A stretch of 64,000 nt of DNA from Paeniroseomonas aquatica. Its GTDB lineage: Bacteria; Pseudomonadota; Alphaproteobacteria; Acetobacterales; Acetobacteraceae. Location of the stretch: positions 48,856 to 112,855 of the forward strand of contig NZ_JAUFPN010000107.1 of NCBI RefSeq assembly GCF_030409335.1, read 5' to 3'. The notes under the pieces are model-generated. The model made no database searches. It saw nothing but the letters and a program-made list of their open reading frames with translations, and was not told where the DNA came from. Both the position numbers and the translations under genes were made by a program. This document shows positions 20,648 to 29,804 of the stretch, in pieces; the stretch's first letter is position 1; every line of letters starts with the position of its first letter.

Positions 20648-21667
20648 CTAGTCCACCCGTGCGCCGCTGGCCTTGATCAGCGGCGCCAGCCGCGCCTCCT
20701 CGCGCGTCCGGTAGGCGGTGATCTCCTCGGGCGACGTCCACCATGGCGCCGCGCCGAGCTCCTGGAAGCTGCGCACCAGGTCGGGGTGCTGCAGCGCCTG
20801 CCGGGCGAAGGCCGAGTGCCGTGCCACCACCGGCGCCGGCACGCCGGCGGGGCAGCAGACGGCCCCCCAGGAGGTAATCTCGAAGCCGGGCAGGAACTCC
20901 GCCATGGTCGGCAGCTCGGGCGCCGCCGGGCTGCGCTGCGGGCCGGTGACGGCCAGGGCGCGGATCCGTCCCTCGCGCGCCGTCGGCAGCAGCCCCGGGA
21001 TGTTGTCCATGATCAGGTGCACCCGGCCGCCGAGCAGGTCGAGCAGGGCCGGGGCGCCGCCCCGATAGGGCACGTGCAGGATCTCGGTCCCGACCATCTG
21101 CTTCAGCAGCTCCCCCGAGAGGTGCGGGGTGGTGCCGATGCCGGAGGTGCCATAGGCATACTTGCCGGGGTTGGCCTTCAGCAGCGCGATCAGCTCCGGC
21201 ACGCTCCGCGCCGGCAGGTCGTTGTTGACCACCAGCAGGTTCGGCAACTGCCAGAGGCCGGAGACGAAGGTGAAATCCTTCGCCGCGTCGAAGGGCAGGC
21301 TGGCGTAGAGCGTCGGCGCGATCGCATGGGGGGCGATGCTGCCCAGGCCGATGGTGTAGCCGTCCGGCCGGGACTTGGCGATCGCGTCCACGCCGACGTT
21401 GCCGCCGGAGCCGCTGCGGTTCTCGACGACGAACTGCTGGCCGGTGAGTTCGGTCATCTTGGCGCAATAGAGGCGCGACAGCGTGTCGGTGGCGCCGCCC
21501 GGCGGGAAGATGTTGATGTAGCGCACGGTCTGGCTGGGCCAGTCGCTGCCCGGCTGCGCCCGGCTCGTCGCGGCAAGGCCGGACGGCGCGGCGGCGGCGG
21601 CGGCCAGCAGCCGGCGGCGCGACAGCGGTGCGGAGGCGGGCCTGGCGACGCCCGATGGATCTGTCAT
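20648..21667 (-). CDS. TctC/Bug-family periplasmic solute-binding protein
   Basis: The 339-residue protein has a twin-arginine-type export signal ([19 protein letters not shown]) followed by the mature Bug fold: [57 protein letters not shown] and [11 protein letters not shown]. These proteins bind small carboxylates for tripartite tricarboxylate transporters, but no tctA or tctB adjoins it, as is usual for the many orphan copies in related bacteria. It is divergent from the serine-hydrolase gene across 190 bases. Confidence 0.92.
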   Translation of the reverse strand: MTDPSGVARPASAPLSRRRLLAAAAAAPSGLAATSRAQPGSDWPSQTVRYINIFPPGGATDTLSRLYCAKMTELTGQQFVVENRSGSGGNVGVDAIAKSRPDGYTIGLGSIAPHAIAPTLYASLPFDAAKDFTFVSGLWQLPNLLVVNNDLPARSVPELIALLKANPGKYAYGTSGIGTTPHLSGELLKQMVGTEILHVPYRGGAPALLDLLGGRVHLIMDNIPGLLPTAREGRIRALAVTGPQRSPAAPELPTMAEFLPGFEITSWGAVCCPAGVPAPVVARHSAFARQALQHPDLVRSFQELGAAPWWTSPEEITAYRTREEARLAPLIKASGARVD

Positions 21668-21857
21668 TCCCGTTTCCCCATACGTCCGGCTTGCTGCCGG
21701 CGATTGCCCTGCATTGGCCCCCGCGCAGCATGGCGGGAGCGGGGGGAGGATAGCGCCTCCGCCTCCGGGCTGAAACAACGCAGCATCCCGCGGCCGGCGG
21801 GTGGGGTCTGGGAACCGGCCGGGCGGCGGGATAGGCTCCGCGCCGGAGGAAACACCC

Positions 21858-23102
21858 ATGAAGATGCTGCTCGTCGGCCTGCTGGCGCTGATCGCGCTGC
21901 CCGCGTCCGCCGCGGATCCGCTGCCCCGTGCCGAGCCGCGGAGCCTCGGCCTCTCGCCGGAGCGGCTGGCCCGGATCGGGGCCACCCTCGAGACCGAGGT
22001 GCGCGAAGGCCGCATGCCGGGCGCCGTCGTCGCCATCGCCCGCCGCGGCAAGCTGGCCTACTACGAAGCCTTCGGCTTCCAGGACGGCGGCCGCACCCGG
22101 CCCATGACCCGCGAGGCCATCTTCCCGATCGCCAGCATGACCAAGGTGCTGACCGGGGCGACGCTGATGTCGGTGCTGGAGGAAGGCCGCCTGTCGCTGA
22201 ACGATCCCGTCGGCCGGTTCTTCCCGGCCCTGGGTGAGATGCGCGTCGCGGTCGACGGCAACCCCGAGACCACGGTGCCGGCCGCGCGGCCGATCCGCCT
22301 GATCGACCTGGCGCGCCATACCTCGGGCATCGTCTACGGCAACCGCGGCACGACCGCCGCGCATCAGCTCTGGCAGCGCAGCCTCGGCGGCTATGCCCGG
22401 ATGTCCGGGCCGGCGTTCATCGCCGCCATGGCGAAGCTGCCGCTGCTGCACCAGCCCGGCACCACCTGGGAATACGGGCTCTCGATCGACGTGCTCGGCC
22501 TGGTGATCGAGGAACGGACCGACAAGACGCTGGGCGAGGCCATGGCCGACCGCATCCTGCGGCCGCTCGGGATGCAGGATACCGGCTTCGTCCTGCCCGA
22601 GGACCAGCGGGGCCGCTACGCGACGCCGCTGCCGACCGACCCGCTGACCGGCCGGCCGCAGGAGGTGCGGGTCGGCCTCGCCGCGCCCGGCTTCGAGGGC
22701 GGCGGCGGGCAGGCGGTCTCGACGGCGGCCGACTACATGCGCTTCGCGCAGATGCTGCTGAACGGCGGCACGCTGGACGGCAGGCGGGTCCTCTCGCGCA
22801 AGGGCGTGGAGGAGATGACCCGGGATCACCTCTACCCGGAGGTCGCCAACAACGTGCCGACGACCGAGCCGCACCTGACCAACTTCGGCTTCGGGGTGAC
22901 GGTCGCGGTGCGGCGGGAGGGCGGCTCGGACGTGCTCGGCAGTCCGGGGATGTTCACCTGGAACGGCGCCTATGGCACCGCGATGTGGGTCGACCCGAAG
23001 GAGGAGCTGGCGGTGGTCTACATGGCGAGCACGCCGGGGCTGATCCGGCAGCACTACCGGCGGGTGATCAATGCGCTCGTCTATGCGGCGATCGAGGACT
23101 GA
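21858..23102 (+). CDS. Secreted serine hydrolase of the class C beta-lactamase/esterase family
   Basis: The 414-residue protein has a Sec signal peptide (MKMLLVGLLALIALPASAA) and a beta-lactamase-fold body. The catalytic Ser-x-x-Lys is in PIASMTKVLTG (about residue 90). The second motif Tyr is in WEYGLSIDVLG, and a C-terminal strand has GMFTWNGAYGTAMWVDP. Family members include D-aminopeptidases, esterases and lactonases; true beta-lactamase activity is uncertain because the KTG triad is not obvious. GGAGGA seven bases upstream supports ATG 21858. Confidence 0.88.
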   Translation: MKMLLVGLLALIALPASAADPLPRAEPRSLGLSPERLARIGATLETEVREGRMPGAVVAIARRGKLAYYEAFGFQDGGRTRPMTREAIFPIASMTKVLTGATLMSVLEEGRLSLNDPVGRFFPALGEMRVAVDGNPETTVPAARPIRLIDLARHTSGIVYGNRGTTAAHQLWQRSLGGYARMSGPAFIAAMAKLPLLHQPGTTWEYGLSIDVLGLVIEERTDKTLGEAMADRILRPLGMQDTGFVLPEDQRGRYATPLPTDPLTGRPQEVRVGLAAPGFEGGGGQAVSTAADYMRFAQMLLNGGTLDGRRVLSRKGVEEMTRDHLYPEVANNVPTTEPHLTNFGFGVTVAVRREGGSDVLGSPGMFTWNGAYGTAMWVDPKEELAVVYMASTPGLIRQHYRRVINALVYAAIED

Positions 23103-23197
23103 GAGGCCGGGCCGTGGGGGCGGCCCGACCTCCCGCCGCCTCGCCGGCGGAACCGGGGCGTTCCAGGCTTCGGGTCGATCCATGCTACAGCACCGGC

Positions 23198-24550
23198 ATG
23201 AAGACCAAGCCCCCCATTCCGCTCGCCGTCCTTGTTGGCATCCAGACGCCCGACGTCGACGACGTCGCGCACGGGGCCAGTCTCGAGGAGCTGGGGCGCC
23301 TGGTGAAGACGCTGGGCTACGAGGTGGTCGATACGGTATCGCAGCGGCGCGAGGGCACCGGCGCCGGGCTGCTGCTGGGCAGCGGCAAGCTGGCGGAGCT
23401 GGCGGCGCTCACCGGCGGCACCGGCGAGGTCGGCTCGATGGCGCCGCCGCCACGGGCCAAGGCGCGGCAGCGTTTCGAGGGGGCGGCCGGACCGGCCGAT
23501 CCGGCCGCGCCCGAGCCGGAGGCGGCGCGCAGGCCCGAGTTCGTCATCGTCGACCATGAGCTCTCGCCCAGCCAGATCCGCAACCTGGAGCGCGCGACGG
23601 GGGCCCAGGTCCTGGACCGCACCGGGGTCATCGTCGAGATCTTCCACCGCCATGCCAAGACCCGCGAGGCGAAGCTGCAGGTCGAGATGGCGCGCCTGAA
23701 GTATGTGGCGCCCCGGCTGCGGGAATCCTCGGGCGGCGGCGGGCGGCAGCAGGGGCCGGGCGCCGGCGAGACCAGCCTCGACCTCGACCGGCGCAAGATC
23801 CGCGACCGGATCTCGGAGCTGAAGGACCAGCTGGAGGCGGTGCAGCGCGACGGCGACAACCGCCGCGCTGCCAGGCGGGACCAGCTGCGGGTGGCCCTGG
23901 TCGGCTATACCAATGCGGGCAAGTCCTCGCTGATGCGGGCGCTGACCGGCAGCGAGGTGCTGGTGGAGGACAAGCTCTTCGCCACCCTCGATACCACCGT
24001 GCGCATCCTGCAGCCGGAGACCCGGCCGCGCGTGCTGGTCTCCGACACGGTCGGCTTCATCAAGCAGCTACCACATGACCTCGTCGCCTCCTTCCGCTCG
24101 ACGCTGACGGAGGCGCTCGAAGCCTCCCTGCTGCTGTATGTGGTCGATGCCTCGGATCCGACCTACGAGGCGCAGCTGGAGGTGAGCCGCAGCGTGCTGC
24201 GGGAGATCGGGGCCGACGCGGTGCCGTCCCGCCTGGTGCTGAACAAGATGGACCGGGTGGATCCGGCCGGGCGGGCCGCCCTGGCGGAGAAGCATCCGGA
24301 GGCGATCATGCTCTCGGCCCATGCACCGGATGACGTGAGTGCGCTGCGGGACACCATCATGGCCTTCTTCGAAGCGGCGATGGTGGAGGACGTGCTGGTG
24401 CTGCCCTATGCGAAGCAGGGGCTGATCGGCGAGGTCTACGACAGCGCGCGGGTGCTGTCGGAGGACTATGACGAAGCCGGACGGGTGTTGACGGTGCGCG
24501 GCCTGCCAGGCGCCATCGCGCGCCTGCGGCGCAGCCTGGCGGCGGAATGA
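23198..24550 (+). CDS. hflX: Ribosome-associated GTPase HflX
   Basis: The 450-residue GTPase rescues or splits stalled 70S ribosomes under stress. It has the N-terminal HflX domain (GLLLGSGKLAELA, FVIVDHELSPSQIRNLE, VLDRTGVIVEIF, HAKTREAKLQVEMARLKY), a coiled-coil linker, then a G domain with GYTNAGKSSLMRAL, DTVGFIKQLPHDLV and NKMD. A low-complexity Pro/Ala-rich insert of about 30 residues (about 85-115) precedes the conserved core, a common variation in high-GC genomes. ATG 23198 gives the usual N terminus. hfq, its frequent neighbour, is absent here. Confidence 0.95.
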   Translation: MKTKPPIPLAVLVGIQTPDVDDVAHGASLEELGRLVKTLGYEVVDTVSQRREGTGAGLLLGSGKLAELAALTGGTGEVGSMAPPPRAKARQRFEGAAGPADPAAPEPEAARRPEFVIVDHELSPSQIRNLERATGAQVLDRTGVIVEIFHRHAKTREAKLQVEMARLKYVAPRLRESSGGGGRQQGPGAGETSLDLDRRKIRDRISELKDQLEAVQRDGDNRRAARRDQLRVALVGYTNAGKSSLMRALTGSEVLVEDKLFATLDTTVRILQPETRPRVLVSDTVGFIKQLPHDLVASFRSTLTEALEASLLLYVVDASDPTYEAQLEVSRSVLREIGADAVPSRLVLNKMDRVDPAGRAALAEKHPEAIMLSAHAPDDVSALRDTIMAFFEAAMVEDVLVLPYAKQGLIGEVYDSARVLSEDYDEAGRVLTVRGLPGAIARLRRSLAAE

Positions 24551-24720
24551 GCGGCGGCGCCCTGGCTGGCGGGATTTGCCCGCGGCTGCCCACGAAGCGG
24601 AAGGATATGATTTCAGGGCTTCGGGGCATTGTTCCGGCAGGGAAGCCATGGCTGCGGCCGGCGTCTGACCCGGGCTTGCAATCGCCAAAAACTATGATAG
24701 ACACCCGGTCAACGACGGAC

Positions 24721-24795
24721 GCGGGCGTAGCTCAGGGGTAGAGCACAACCTTGCCAAGGTTGGGGTCGAGGGTTCGAATCCCTTCGCCCGCTCCA
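24721..24795 (+). tRNA. tRNA-Gly (GCC)
   Basis: The sequence folds as a cloverleaf: acceptor GCGGGCG pairs with CGCCCGC (24785-24791), the D arm is TAGCTCAGGGGTAGAGCA, the anticodon stem-loop is CAACCTTGCCAAGGTTG with anticodon GCC, and the T arm is GAGGGTTCGAATCCCTT. A discriminator T is followed by an encoded CCA. No gene anomalies. The DNA after its 3' end changes to mosaic, island-type content, so this tRNA is the probable integration site. Confidence 0.97.
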
Positions 24796-24840
24796 GTCGA
24801 TTTTCCAACCTCACATTTTCTATGCGTCGACGGCGCCCTG

Positions 24841-25045
24841 AACCGCAGGTTTCCTGGGGTTTTGCCGCAGCGGCTTGGGGGTTGGAGAACGTAACGAGCC
24901 TGAAAATCGCTCTCCGAAAGTGCAATACTCTCCGAAGCTTGGGGGCAGCCCGATTTAACCCCCAAGCTTCAACCGTCTGAAAATGCTAAATATTGTCCGA
25001 TGCTGGGCGGGCGTAAGTTGCGCTTCAGATCGCCTACCGGTCGAG
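24841..25045. repeat. Post-tRNA repeat, copy A, with 12-bp hairpin
   Basis: This non-coding stretch aligns with 62461-62665 at a constant offset of 37,620. By hand I count about 62 percent identity over the first 60 positions and about 66 percent over 24921-25000. Inside is a perfect inverted repeat: GAAGCTTGGGGG (24934-24945) and CCCCCAAGCTTC (24959-24970) around a 13-base loop. Further shared blocks are CTCTCCGAAA, ACTCTCCG, TTTAACC, TGAAAATGC and CGCCT[A/G]CCGGTCGA. It could be the arm region of an attachment site or a structured RNA; no gene is supported here. Confidence 0.7.
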
Positions 25046-25146
25046 TCTCGGGACCCGAACCTCGGCCGCAACCGACGCCTGACCAGCTCAAAACCGCCGG
25101 CAGCCAAATCCGCTACAGTGCCGCGGCTCACCGGATCGGACTGCGC

Positions 25147-25668
25147 ATGGCGGTATTTTTTACCAGCGATACCCACTTCGGTCATGCCGGAGCACGAGGC
25201 TTCTACCGCCGCCCCTTCGCATCTGTGGCTGCAATGGACGCGACCATGCTGGACCGCTGGAACACGACAGTAGGGCCTGAAGATGAGGTCTGGCACCTCG
25301 GAGATTTCGCCCTCGGTGTACCGGAGATACGGATGGCGGAACTACTCGGCCGGTTGCGCGGACGCAAGCACCTCGTCACTGGCAACAACGACACGCCGGC
25401 GACGACCAGCCTCGCTGGATGGTCGAGCGTCCAACCCTATGCCGAAATCGAACTCGACGGATTGGGTCTTGTGCTTTGCCACTACCCTTTCCGCACCTGG
25501 CGAAACATGAGCCGTGGCTGGCTGAACCTGCATGGTCATAGCCACGGCCGCCTGGCGCCGCTGCTACGGCAGGCCGACATCGGCGTTGATGTTTGGGACT
25601 TCAGGCCGGTGAAGCTGGAGCAGATCACCGCCACTAAGCGGACCCGCATGAGGATAGCGCCAGCGTAG
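25147..25668 (+). CDS. Phage-type metallophosphoesterase
   Basis: The 173-residue protein has the calcineurin-like metal motifs in order: SDTHFGH (Asp-x-His), WHLGDFALG (Gly-Asp), TGNND (in place of the usual Gly-Asn-His-Asp), CHYPF, and LNLHGHSHG (Gly-His-x-His). It resembles small phosphoesterases common in phages and islands. The substrate is unknown; nucleic-acid or nucleotide phosphates are typical. The Asn in GNND instead of His is a feature of this subgroup. ATG 25147 starts the conserved fold; open frame upstream lies in the repeat and is not conserved. First gene of the island. Confidence 0.85.
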   Translation: MAVFFTSDTHFGHAGARGFYRRPFASVAAMDATMLDRWNTTVGPEDEVWHLGDFALGVPEIRMAELLGRLRGRKHLVTGNNDTPATTSLAGWSSVQPYAEIELDGLGLVLCHYPFRTWRNMSRGWLNLHGHSHGRLAPLLRQADIGVDVWDFRPVKLEQITATKRTRMRIAPA

Positions 25669-25821
25669 CGTCTCCTCTTGGACCTAGATCGCGCACCGCC
25701 TCTCTCAAAGAATCCTACGTCTCGGCCAGAACACGAGGGAACCTGCCGCGCTGGTATACAGCGTTGCGGCGCAGTTCAAAAATGGATGGGCTCTTGTCGT
25801 CCCGGCGACTTGCGTCCTACG

Positions 25822-25847
25822 TTGAAAAACAATCTCTGACCTATAAT
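25822..25847 (+). promoter_or_regulatory. Candidate promoter of the ABC-3C operon
   Basis: TATAAT at 25842-25847 matches the -10 consensus exactly and a TTGAAA lies at 25822-25827, though the 14-base spacer is short. Transcription would begin only a few bases before ATG 25859, giving a nearly leaderless message; this fits the poor ribosome site there (only GGGG next to the ATG). Confidence 0.35.
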
Positions 25848-25858
25848 CGGCGTGGGGT

Positions 25859-27175
25859 ATGCCAGATTCCACAGATGACCCTTTGACGGCGCCGAAACCG
25901 AGAAGTCGCCGGAGGGTCGCTGTAGCACCCGGGGCCGATCCGACAACCGTCCGTAATACCGTGGATAGGGGCGATGCGACCGGGCGCGACTATCGGTACC
26001 AGCACGGCTACGGCGTCATCCTGTTGGTGGCTGCCCGATGTGGCCGACGGCCTTACGTGGCCATCTGGTGCGAGCAGCACGAAGACCTGCTCGCCCAACG
26101 GCAGGACGGTCTGTATGACGGTTACCAGATCAAGACGGCTCGTCCAGAGGGCGGGGCGTGGAGACTGACCGACGAGGACTTGGTTAAGTCGATCGGGCGC
26201 TTTGTCGACCTTGTCAACGAGTTTGGCCCGAAAATCGGCAGCCTGTATTTCGTGTCAAACACCGAGTGGGATGAGATTACTCCCGAGAGCAAAGACGATC
26301 GCCGGCGTGGTCGATGCCCGCGGCTGTTCTTGCAGCACGTGCGAGGCTGCAAAGCCACGACGGACATCGCCGAGCCCTACGCGAAAGCTTTTCTCGACCT
26401 GCAGGCAGGATGCAGTTGTACGGCCGATGAGCTTTTCGCTGTACTTAAGCGCACCGATCTCATCATCGGACCGGCACGACGCGAGATCGAGGCATCTCTC
26501 GCGCACGAGCATCTTCCGCTGCTCAGCGAGTGCCAGTCGCTCAGCCCCAAGGATTTGAATTCGATCCGCGATGACCTTGTAGCGCAGGTTCATCGGGCGG
26601 CGTCTCTGCAGGTTACCGATCCAATCCGCCATCTCCGGGCCTTCATCGACCCCACGGACCCGGATCCGGTTCTGCTCGCCAAGCGGATCGTGGTCGCTGA
26701 CATTGAGATACGGCCACCTACCGCCGTAGATATGCCGGGATTCGAGTTTGTGGGCGAGCCGACGCTCCAACTAGAGGCGGGCATAGCCGGGAACGTCATT
26801 GATCAGAAGCTCAATAAGGCCGGGCTCGTCGACCAGACTGACTACATGCGCGGCCGTGCGCGTTCCGCTGAATTCAACCTGATTAAAGATGTACACCGGA
26901 GACCAGACGCCTTCCCGAAGCTGCTGGTGCAGATCGAGCAGCGTGTTTACGGCGAGGCGATGGAGGCGCAGTTGCAAGCCCAGCAGCAGCCTGCGCCGTA
27001 CGGTCCCGCCATGTTGATGGATGTGCAGGCCCGGCTAAAGCGCCTCGCGGAGACGGATGCCGCGGCGATCGGTCACCATAAGTATGACTGCCTGATCGGT
27101 GTGGCAGGCTTGTTGACGAACGCATGCCGGATCTGGTGGGGGCCGCGGTTCCCAATCATCACGGCGTCAGAGTGA
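25859..27175 (+). CDS. DUF4297-like PD-(D/E)XK nuclease effector of an ABC-3C-type system
   Basis: The 438-residue protein has an N-terminal restriction-endonuclease-like domain of the DUF4297/Cap4 kind. This shows as YQHGYGVILLVAA, then CEQHEDLL (Glu72, Glu75, Asp76), then GYQIKTA (Gln90, Lys92), the family's Q-(V/I)-K-T catalytic strand, and WRLTDEDLVKSIGRF. The rest is alpha-helical and unrecognised, probably the part that contacts the partners. DUF4297 nucleases cut DNA non-specifically once a sensor activates them. It is followed by a middle component and an ABC ATPase, matching ABC-three-component conflict systems. Defence by host DNA cleavage is inferred. Confidence 0.75.
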   Translation: MPDSTDDPLTAPKPRSRRRVAVAPGADPTTVRNTVDRGDATGRDYRYQHGYGVILLVAARCGRRPYVAIWCEQHEDLLAQRQDGLYDGYQIKTARPEGGAWRLTDEDLVKSIGRFVDLVNEFGPKIGSLYFVSNTEWDEITPESKDDRRRGRCPRLFLQHVRGCKATTDIAEPYAKAFLDLQAGCSCTADELFAVLKRTDLIIGPARREIEASLAHEHLPLLSECQSLSPKDLNSIRDDLVAQVHRAASLQVTDPIRHLRAFIDPTDPDPVLLAKRIVVADIEIRPPTAVDMPGFEFVGEPTLQLEAGIAGNVIDQKLNKAGLVDQTDYMRGRARSAEFNLIKDVHRRPDAFPKLLVQIEQRVYGEAMEAQLQAQQQPAPYGPAMLMDVQARLKRLAETDAAAIGHHKYDCLIGVAGLLTNACRIWWGPRFPIITASE

Positions 27176-27223
27176 TGGCACGGTGCCAGAACTCGCGTAA
27201 GCTTCCGCTCCATTGGTGATGCC

Positions 27224-27796
27224 ATGAGCCTGCGATTGATCAAGGCGGTCGCCGAAACGGAGAATCTCGACGATTTCCACCTGAGCCGCCTGCTGGTGCT
27301 GCTCGGCAGCGCCGATGCACGCCAGAAGAAGCAACAGGACAAACTGAAGGCGGTCGAGGGCATCACTAAGCTGGCGAAGCTTGACTTCCTTCTACGGTAT
27401 CCGACCTGCCTGGAGCGGGCGCTTGCGCAGCTCGGCAAGGATCCGGGCGACGCTGCTGTGCAGCCGCGGGAGCGCACATCAATCGAATCGGCGATGGTGA
27501 GGTTCCGGTACGGTCCCTGGGACGCGCGGTATCGCCGGTGGCTCGGGCTGCTTGCCGCCCGTGGCCTGATCACTCTGGGTGTGGAAGGTAACACGGTGCA
27601 GATCGGCCTCACGGACGCCGGTCGGCAACTGGCGGACCAATTCCGGACCGATCAGCTGTACGGCGATCTGGCCACGCGCGCCGATGTTGTGCTGAAGGCC
27701 GTAGGGTCCATGAACGCGACGCGCCTGAAAAATTTCGTATACGAGGTGGTACCGGAGATCATCGACATGAAGTGGGGCGAGGAGATCATGCCGTGA
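27224..27796 (+). CDS. ABC-3C system middle component
   Basis: The 190-residue protein resembles the winged-helix middle components that bridge effector and ATPase in ABC-three-component systems. Typical segments are LVLLGSADARQKKQQDKLKA, the KLAKLDFLLRYPTCLERAL motif, and MVRFRYGPWDARYRRWLGLLAARGLI. It lies 48 bases after the effector gene and 52 bases before the ATPase gene on the same strand. No catalytic residues are evident, consistent with an adaptor. Recognition is from remembered family patterns, so the exact subfamily is unproven. Confidence 0.7.
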   Translation: MSLRLIKAVAETENLDDFHLSRLLVLLGSADARQKKQQDKLKAVEGITKLAKLDFLLRYPTCLERALAQLGKDPGDAAVQPRERTSIESAMVRFRYGPWDARYRRWLGLLAARGLITLGVEGNTVQIGLTDAGRQLADQFRTDQLYGDLATRADVVLKAVGSMNATRLKNFVYEVVPEIIDMKWGEEIMP

Positions 27797-27848
27797 TGCC
27801 GCCACGCACATGCGAGTGTAACCCGAGCACCGCGCAAGGAGCCGATGT

Positions 27849-29804
27849 GTGCAGTTTCGTCTGAAGACGCTGGCGCTCGAGCTGCGTCGTGGGAAGGTGA
27901 AGATCCCCTTTACTGACGTCAGCTATTTCTGGGGCCAAATGGGCGCCGGCAAGACCAGCATCGTGCGCCTTGTCGACTACTGCCTCGGTGGCGGCATCGC
28001 GCTGACACCGGCGCTGCAAAGCGAGTTCGTTGGCGCGACGCTGCAGCTCTCGCTAGCGCGCGGCGACCTGCTGATTGATCGCCCACGGGAATCCGACCGC
28101 GTCATCGTCAGCTGGGGCCAGGGCGACCAGTCGCATCATCTCAATCTTCCAGCCCGACGCGCAGAAGGTGAGGTTCTGCCAGACACCGGGGTGGAGCAGC
28201 TCTCGGATCTGCTGTTCTGGCTCTCCGGTGTCAGGCCGCCGCGCGTCCGCAAGAGTAAGATCAAGGAGGACAGCGAGAGCACGCGTCTGTCGATGCGGGA
28301 CCTACTTTGGTATTGCTACCTGGACCAGGACGAGATCGACAGCTCCTTCTTTCATCTCGACACGAACGCCCCCTTCTACCTCCGCAACAAGAGCCGCGAC
28401 GTCGTCCGATACGTGATCGGATTTCACGACGAGCGCGTAGCCGAGATCGAGGCTGAACTCGACCTGCTGCGGGGAGAGCGAAAAGCCCTGATGGCGGCAA
28501 TCGCGGGCCTGGCACGTGCACTCAAGGAAGTAGGCGTCGAGTCCGAGGCTCAGATTCTCGATCACATCGAGAAACTTCACGCACGCGCCAAAGACTTGGA
28601 GAGCAGCATTCAACAGGGACGAACTGCCGCAGAGGCGCAGCGGCCGACCGTTCACGCGGCCGACCGTTTGCGCGAGCAGGCGATGTCCCTTGGCGTAGAG
28701 CTCGCCTACCTCGAGCAGGCGATCCAGGACCTGCGGGAGATGCAAGACCACGAACGCCGGCACTTGCACGAGCTACAGACGCTGTCGCTGAAATACCGCC
28801 GGTCGCTTTCCGCAAAGGCGGTGCTCATCGGCGTTGAGTTTGAGATCTGCCCGCGCTGCGCACAGCAGCTGCCGGAACCGGAAGATGGCCAATGCAGGGT
28901 TTGCGGGCAACAGGATAATGTGCAGGCCATCGATCCGACCGAGGCGGCCCTCGTCGAGCGGGACGCAAAACTCAGGATAACCGAGCTAACGGATATTTTG
29001 GCGCGGCATGACGAGAGCCTTGGCAAGCTTCAGCGCGAACGGGAAGTGCTTCTCGGTACCAAATCCCGCATCGAACGTGAGCGCAATGAATCGCTGCAGC
29101 GGTACGACACGGCGTACCTGTCCACAATGCTGTCAACCGAGCACGAGCGGGCTGCTGTGCTGCAGGAGGCCGAGAACCTTCGCGCGCTGTCCAGATTACC
29201 CAAAATGCTCGAGGAGCAGCGCGACAAGCTCGCCGAAGTAGTGGCGCAGGAGCAGCGGCTTCGCACGTCACTGAAGGCTGCGCGCGAGGCTGCGGAGAGT
29301 GACGAGCGGAATCTGGAGCATTTGAAGGAGCTCTTCCTGGATTGCCTCGTGCGGGCGGGCGTGCCTGGTATTACACGTCAGGACCGGGTGGACATCCCGA
29401 CCACAAGCTACTTCCCAGAGGTTTACGGCCCCAATCCTGACGACCGCACGGTCACATCCTTCGCCACCATCAGCAGCGGCGGAAAAAAGACGCTTTTCAA
29501 ATGCTGCTTTGCGATAGCGCTGCATCGGCTGGCCGTCGACGTCGGCGCGCCGCTTCCCGAGCTTCTCATAATCGACTCATCTATGAAGAACATCAGCGAG
29601 CGTGAAAACCGGCAGCAATTCCTGGGCTTTTATCAGCTCGTCTACGAGCTGGCGTCGGGTGAGCTGCGCGATACGCAGTTCGTGCTTGTCGATAAAGAGT
29701 TCGCGCCGCCGCCTTCCTCCGTCTCGTTCGAGCTTACGGAGAGACATATGCGTCCGGGGGATCCTCAGAACCCTCCGTTAATTACCTATTACAACGGCAA
29801 GTAG
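27849..29804 (+). CDS. SMC/Rad50-like ABC ATPase with Cys4 apex (ABC-3C sensor)
   Basis: The 651-residue protein is a split ABC ATPase. Walker A is FWGQMGAGKTS (about 28-37) and long coiled coils span about 190-330 and 360-500. At the apex four cysteines (334, 337, 349, 352; CPRC and CRVC) form a zinc ribbon, unlike the two-Cys hook of Rad50. The C-terminal half has a signature-like ISSGGKKT (541-548) and Walker B LLIIDSS (572-578), where the usual catalytic Glu after Asp576 is Ser, so ATP hydrolysis may be slow or differently catalysed. GTG 27849 is chosen for AAGGAG seven bases upstream. It is probably the sensor that controls the nuclease. Confidence 0.8.
   Translation: MQFRLKTLALELRRGKVKIPFTDVSYFWGQMGAGKTSIVRLVDYCLGGGIALTPALQSEFVGATLQLSLARGDLLIDRPRESDRVIVSWGQGDQSHHLNLPARRAEGEVLPDTGVEQLSDLLFWLSGVRPPRVRKSKIKEDSESTRLSMRDLLWYCYLDQDEIDSSFFHLDTNAPFYLRNKSRDVVRYVIGFHDERVAEIEAELDLLRGERKALMAAIAGLARALKEVGVESEAQILDHIEKLHARAKDLESSIQQGRTAAEAQRPTVHAADRLREQAMSLGVELAYLEQAIQDLREMQDHERRHLHELQTLSLKYRRSLSAKAVLIGVEFEICPRCAQQLPEPEDGQCRVCGQQDNVQAIDPTEAALVERDAKLRITELTDILARHDESLGKLQREREVLLGTKSRIERERNESLQRYDTAYLSTMLSTEHERAAVLQEAENLRALSRLPKMLEEQRDKLAEVVAQEQRLRTSLKAAREAAESDERNLEHLKELFLDCLVRAGVPGITRQDRVDIPTTSYFPEVYGPNPDDRTVTSFATISSGGKKTLFKCCFAIALHRLAVDVGAPLPELLIIDSSMKNISERENRQQFLGFYQLVYELASGELRDTQFVLVDKEFAPPPSSVSFELTERHMRPGDPQNPPLITYYNGK

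Noticed and set aside
21858..23102. Beta-lactamase resistance gene
   Set aside because: SxxK is present but a clear KTG motif is not; the family includes many esterases and peptidases, so resistance is not supported.
20562..23183. 873-codon minus-strand frame over pdxA, TctC and the serine hydrolase
   Set aside because: Composition is typical antisense of GC-rich genes (long Arg/Gly/Ala/Pro runs), with no family motifs; real genes occupy other frames.
24934..24970. Rho-independent terminator after tRNA-Gly
   Set aside because: The stem is strong but no T-run follows on either strand, and the tRNA ends about 140 bases earlier; the covarying copy elsewhere argues for another role.
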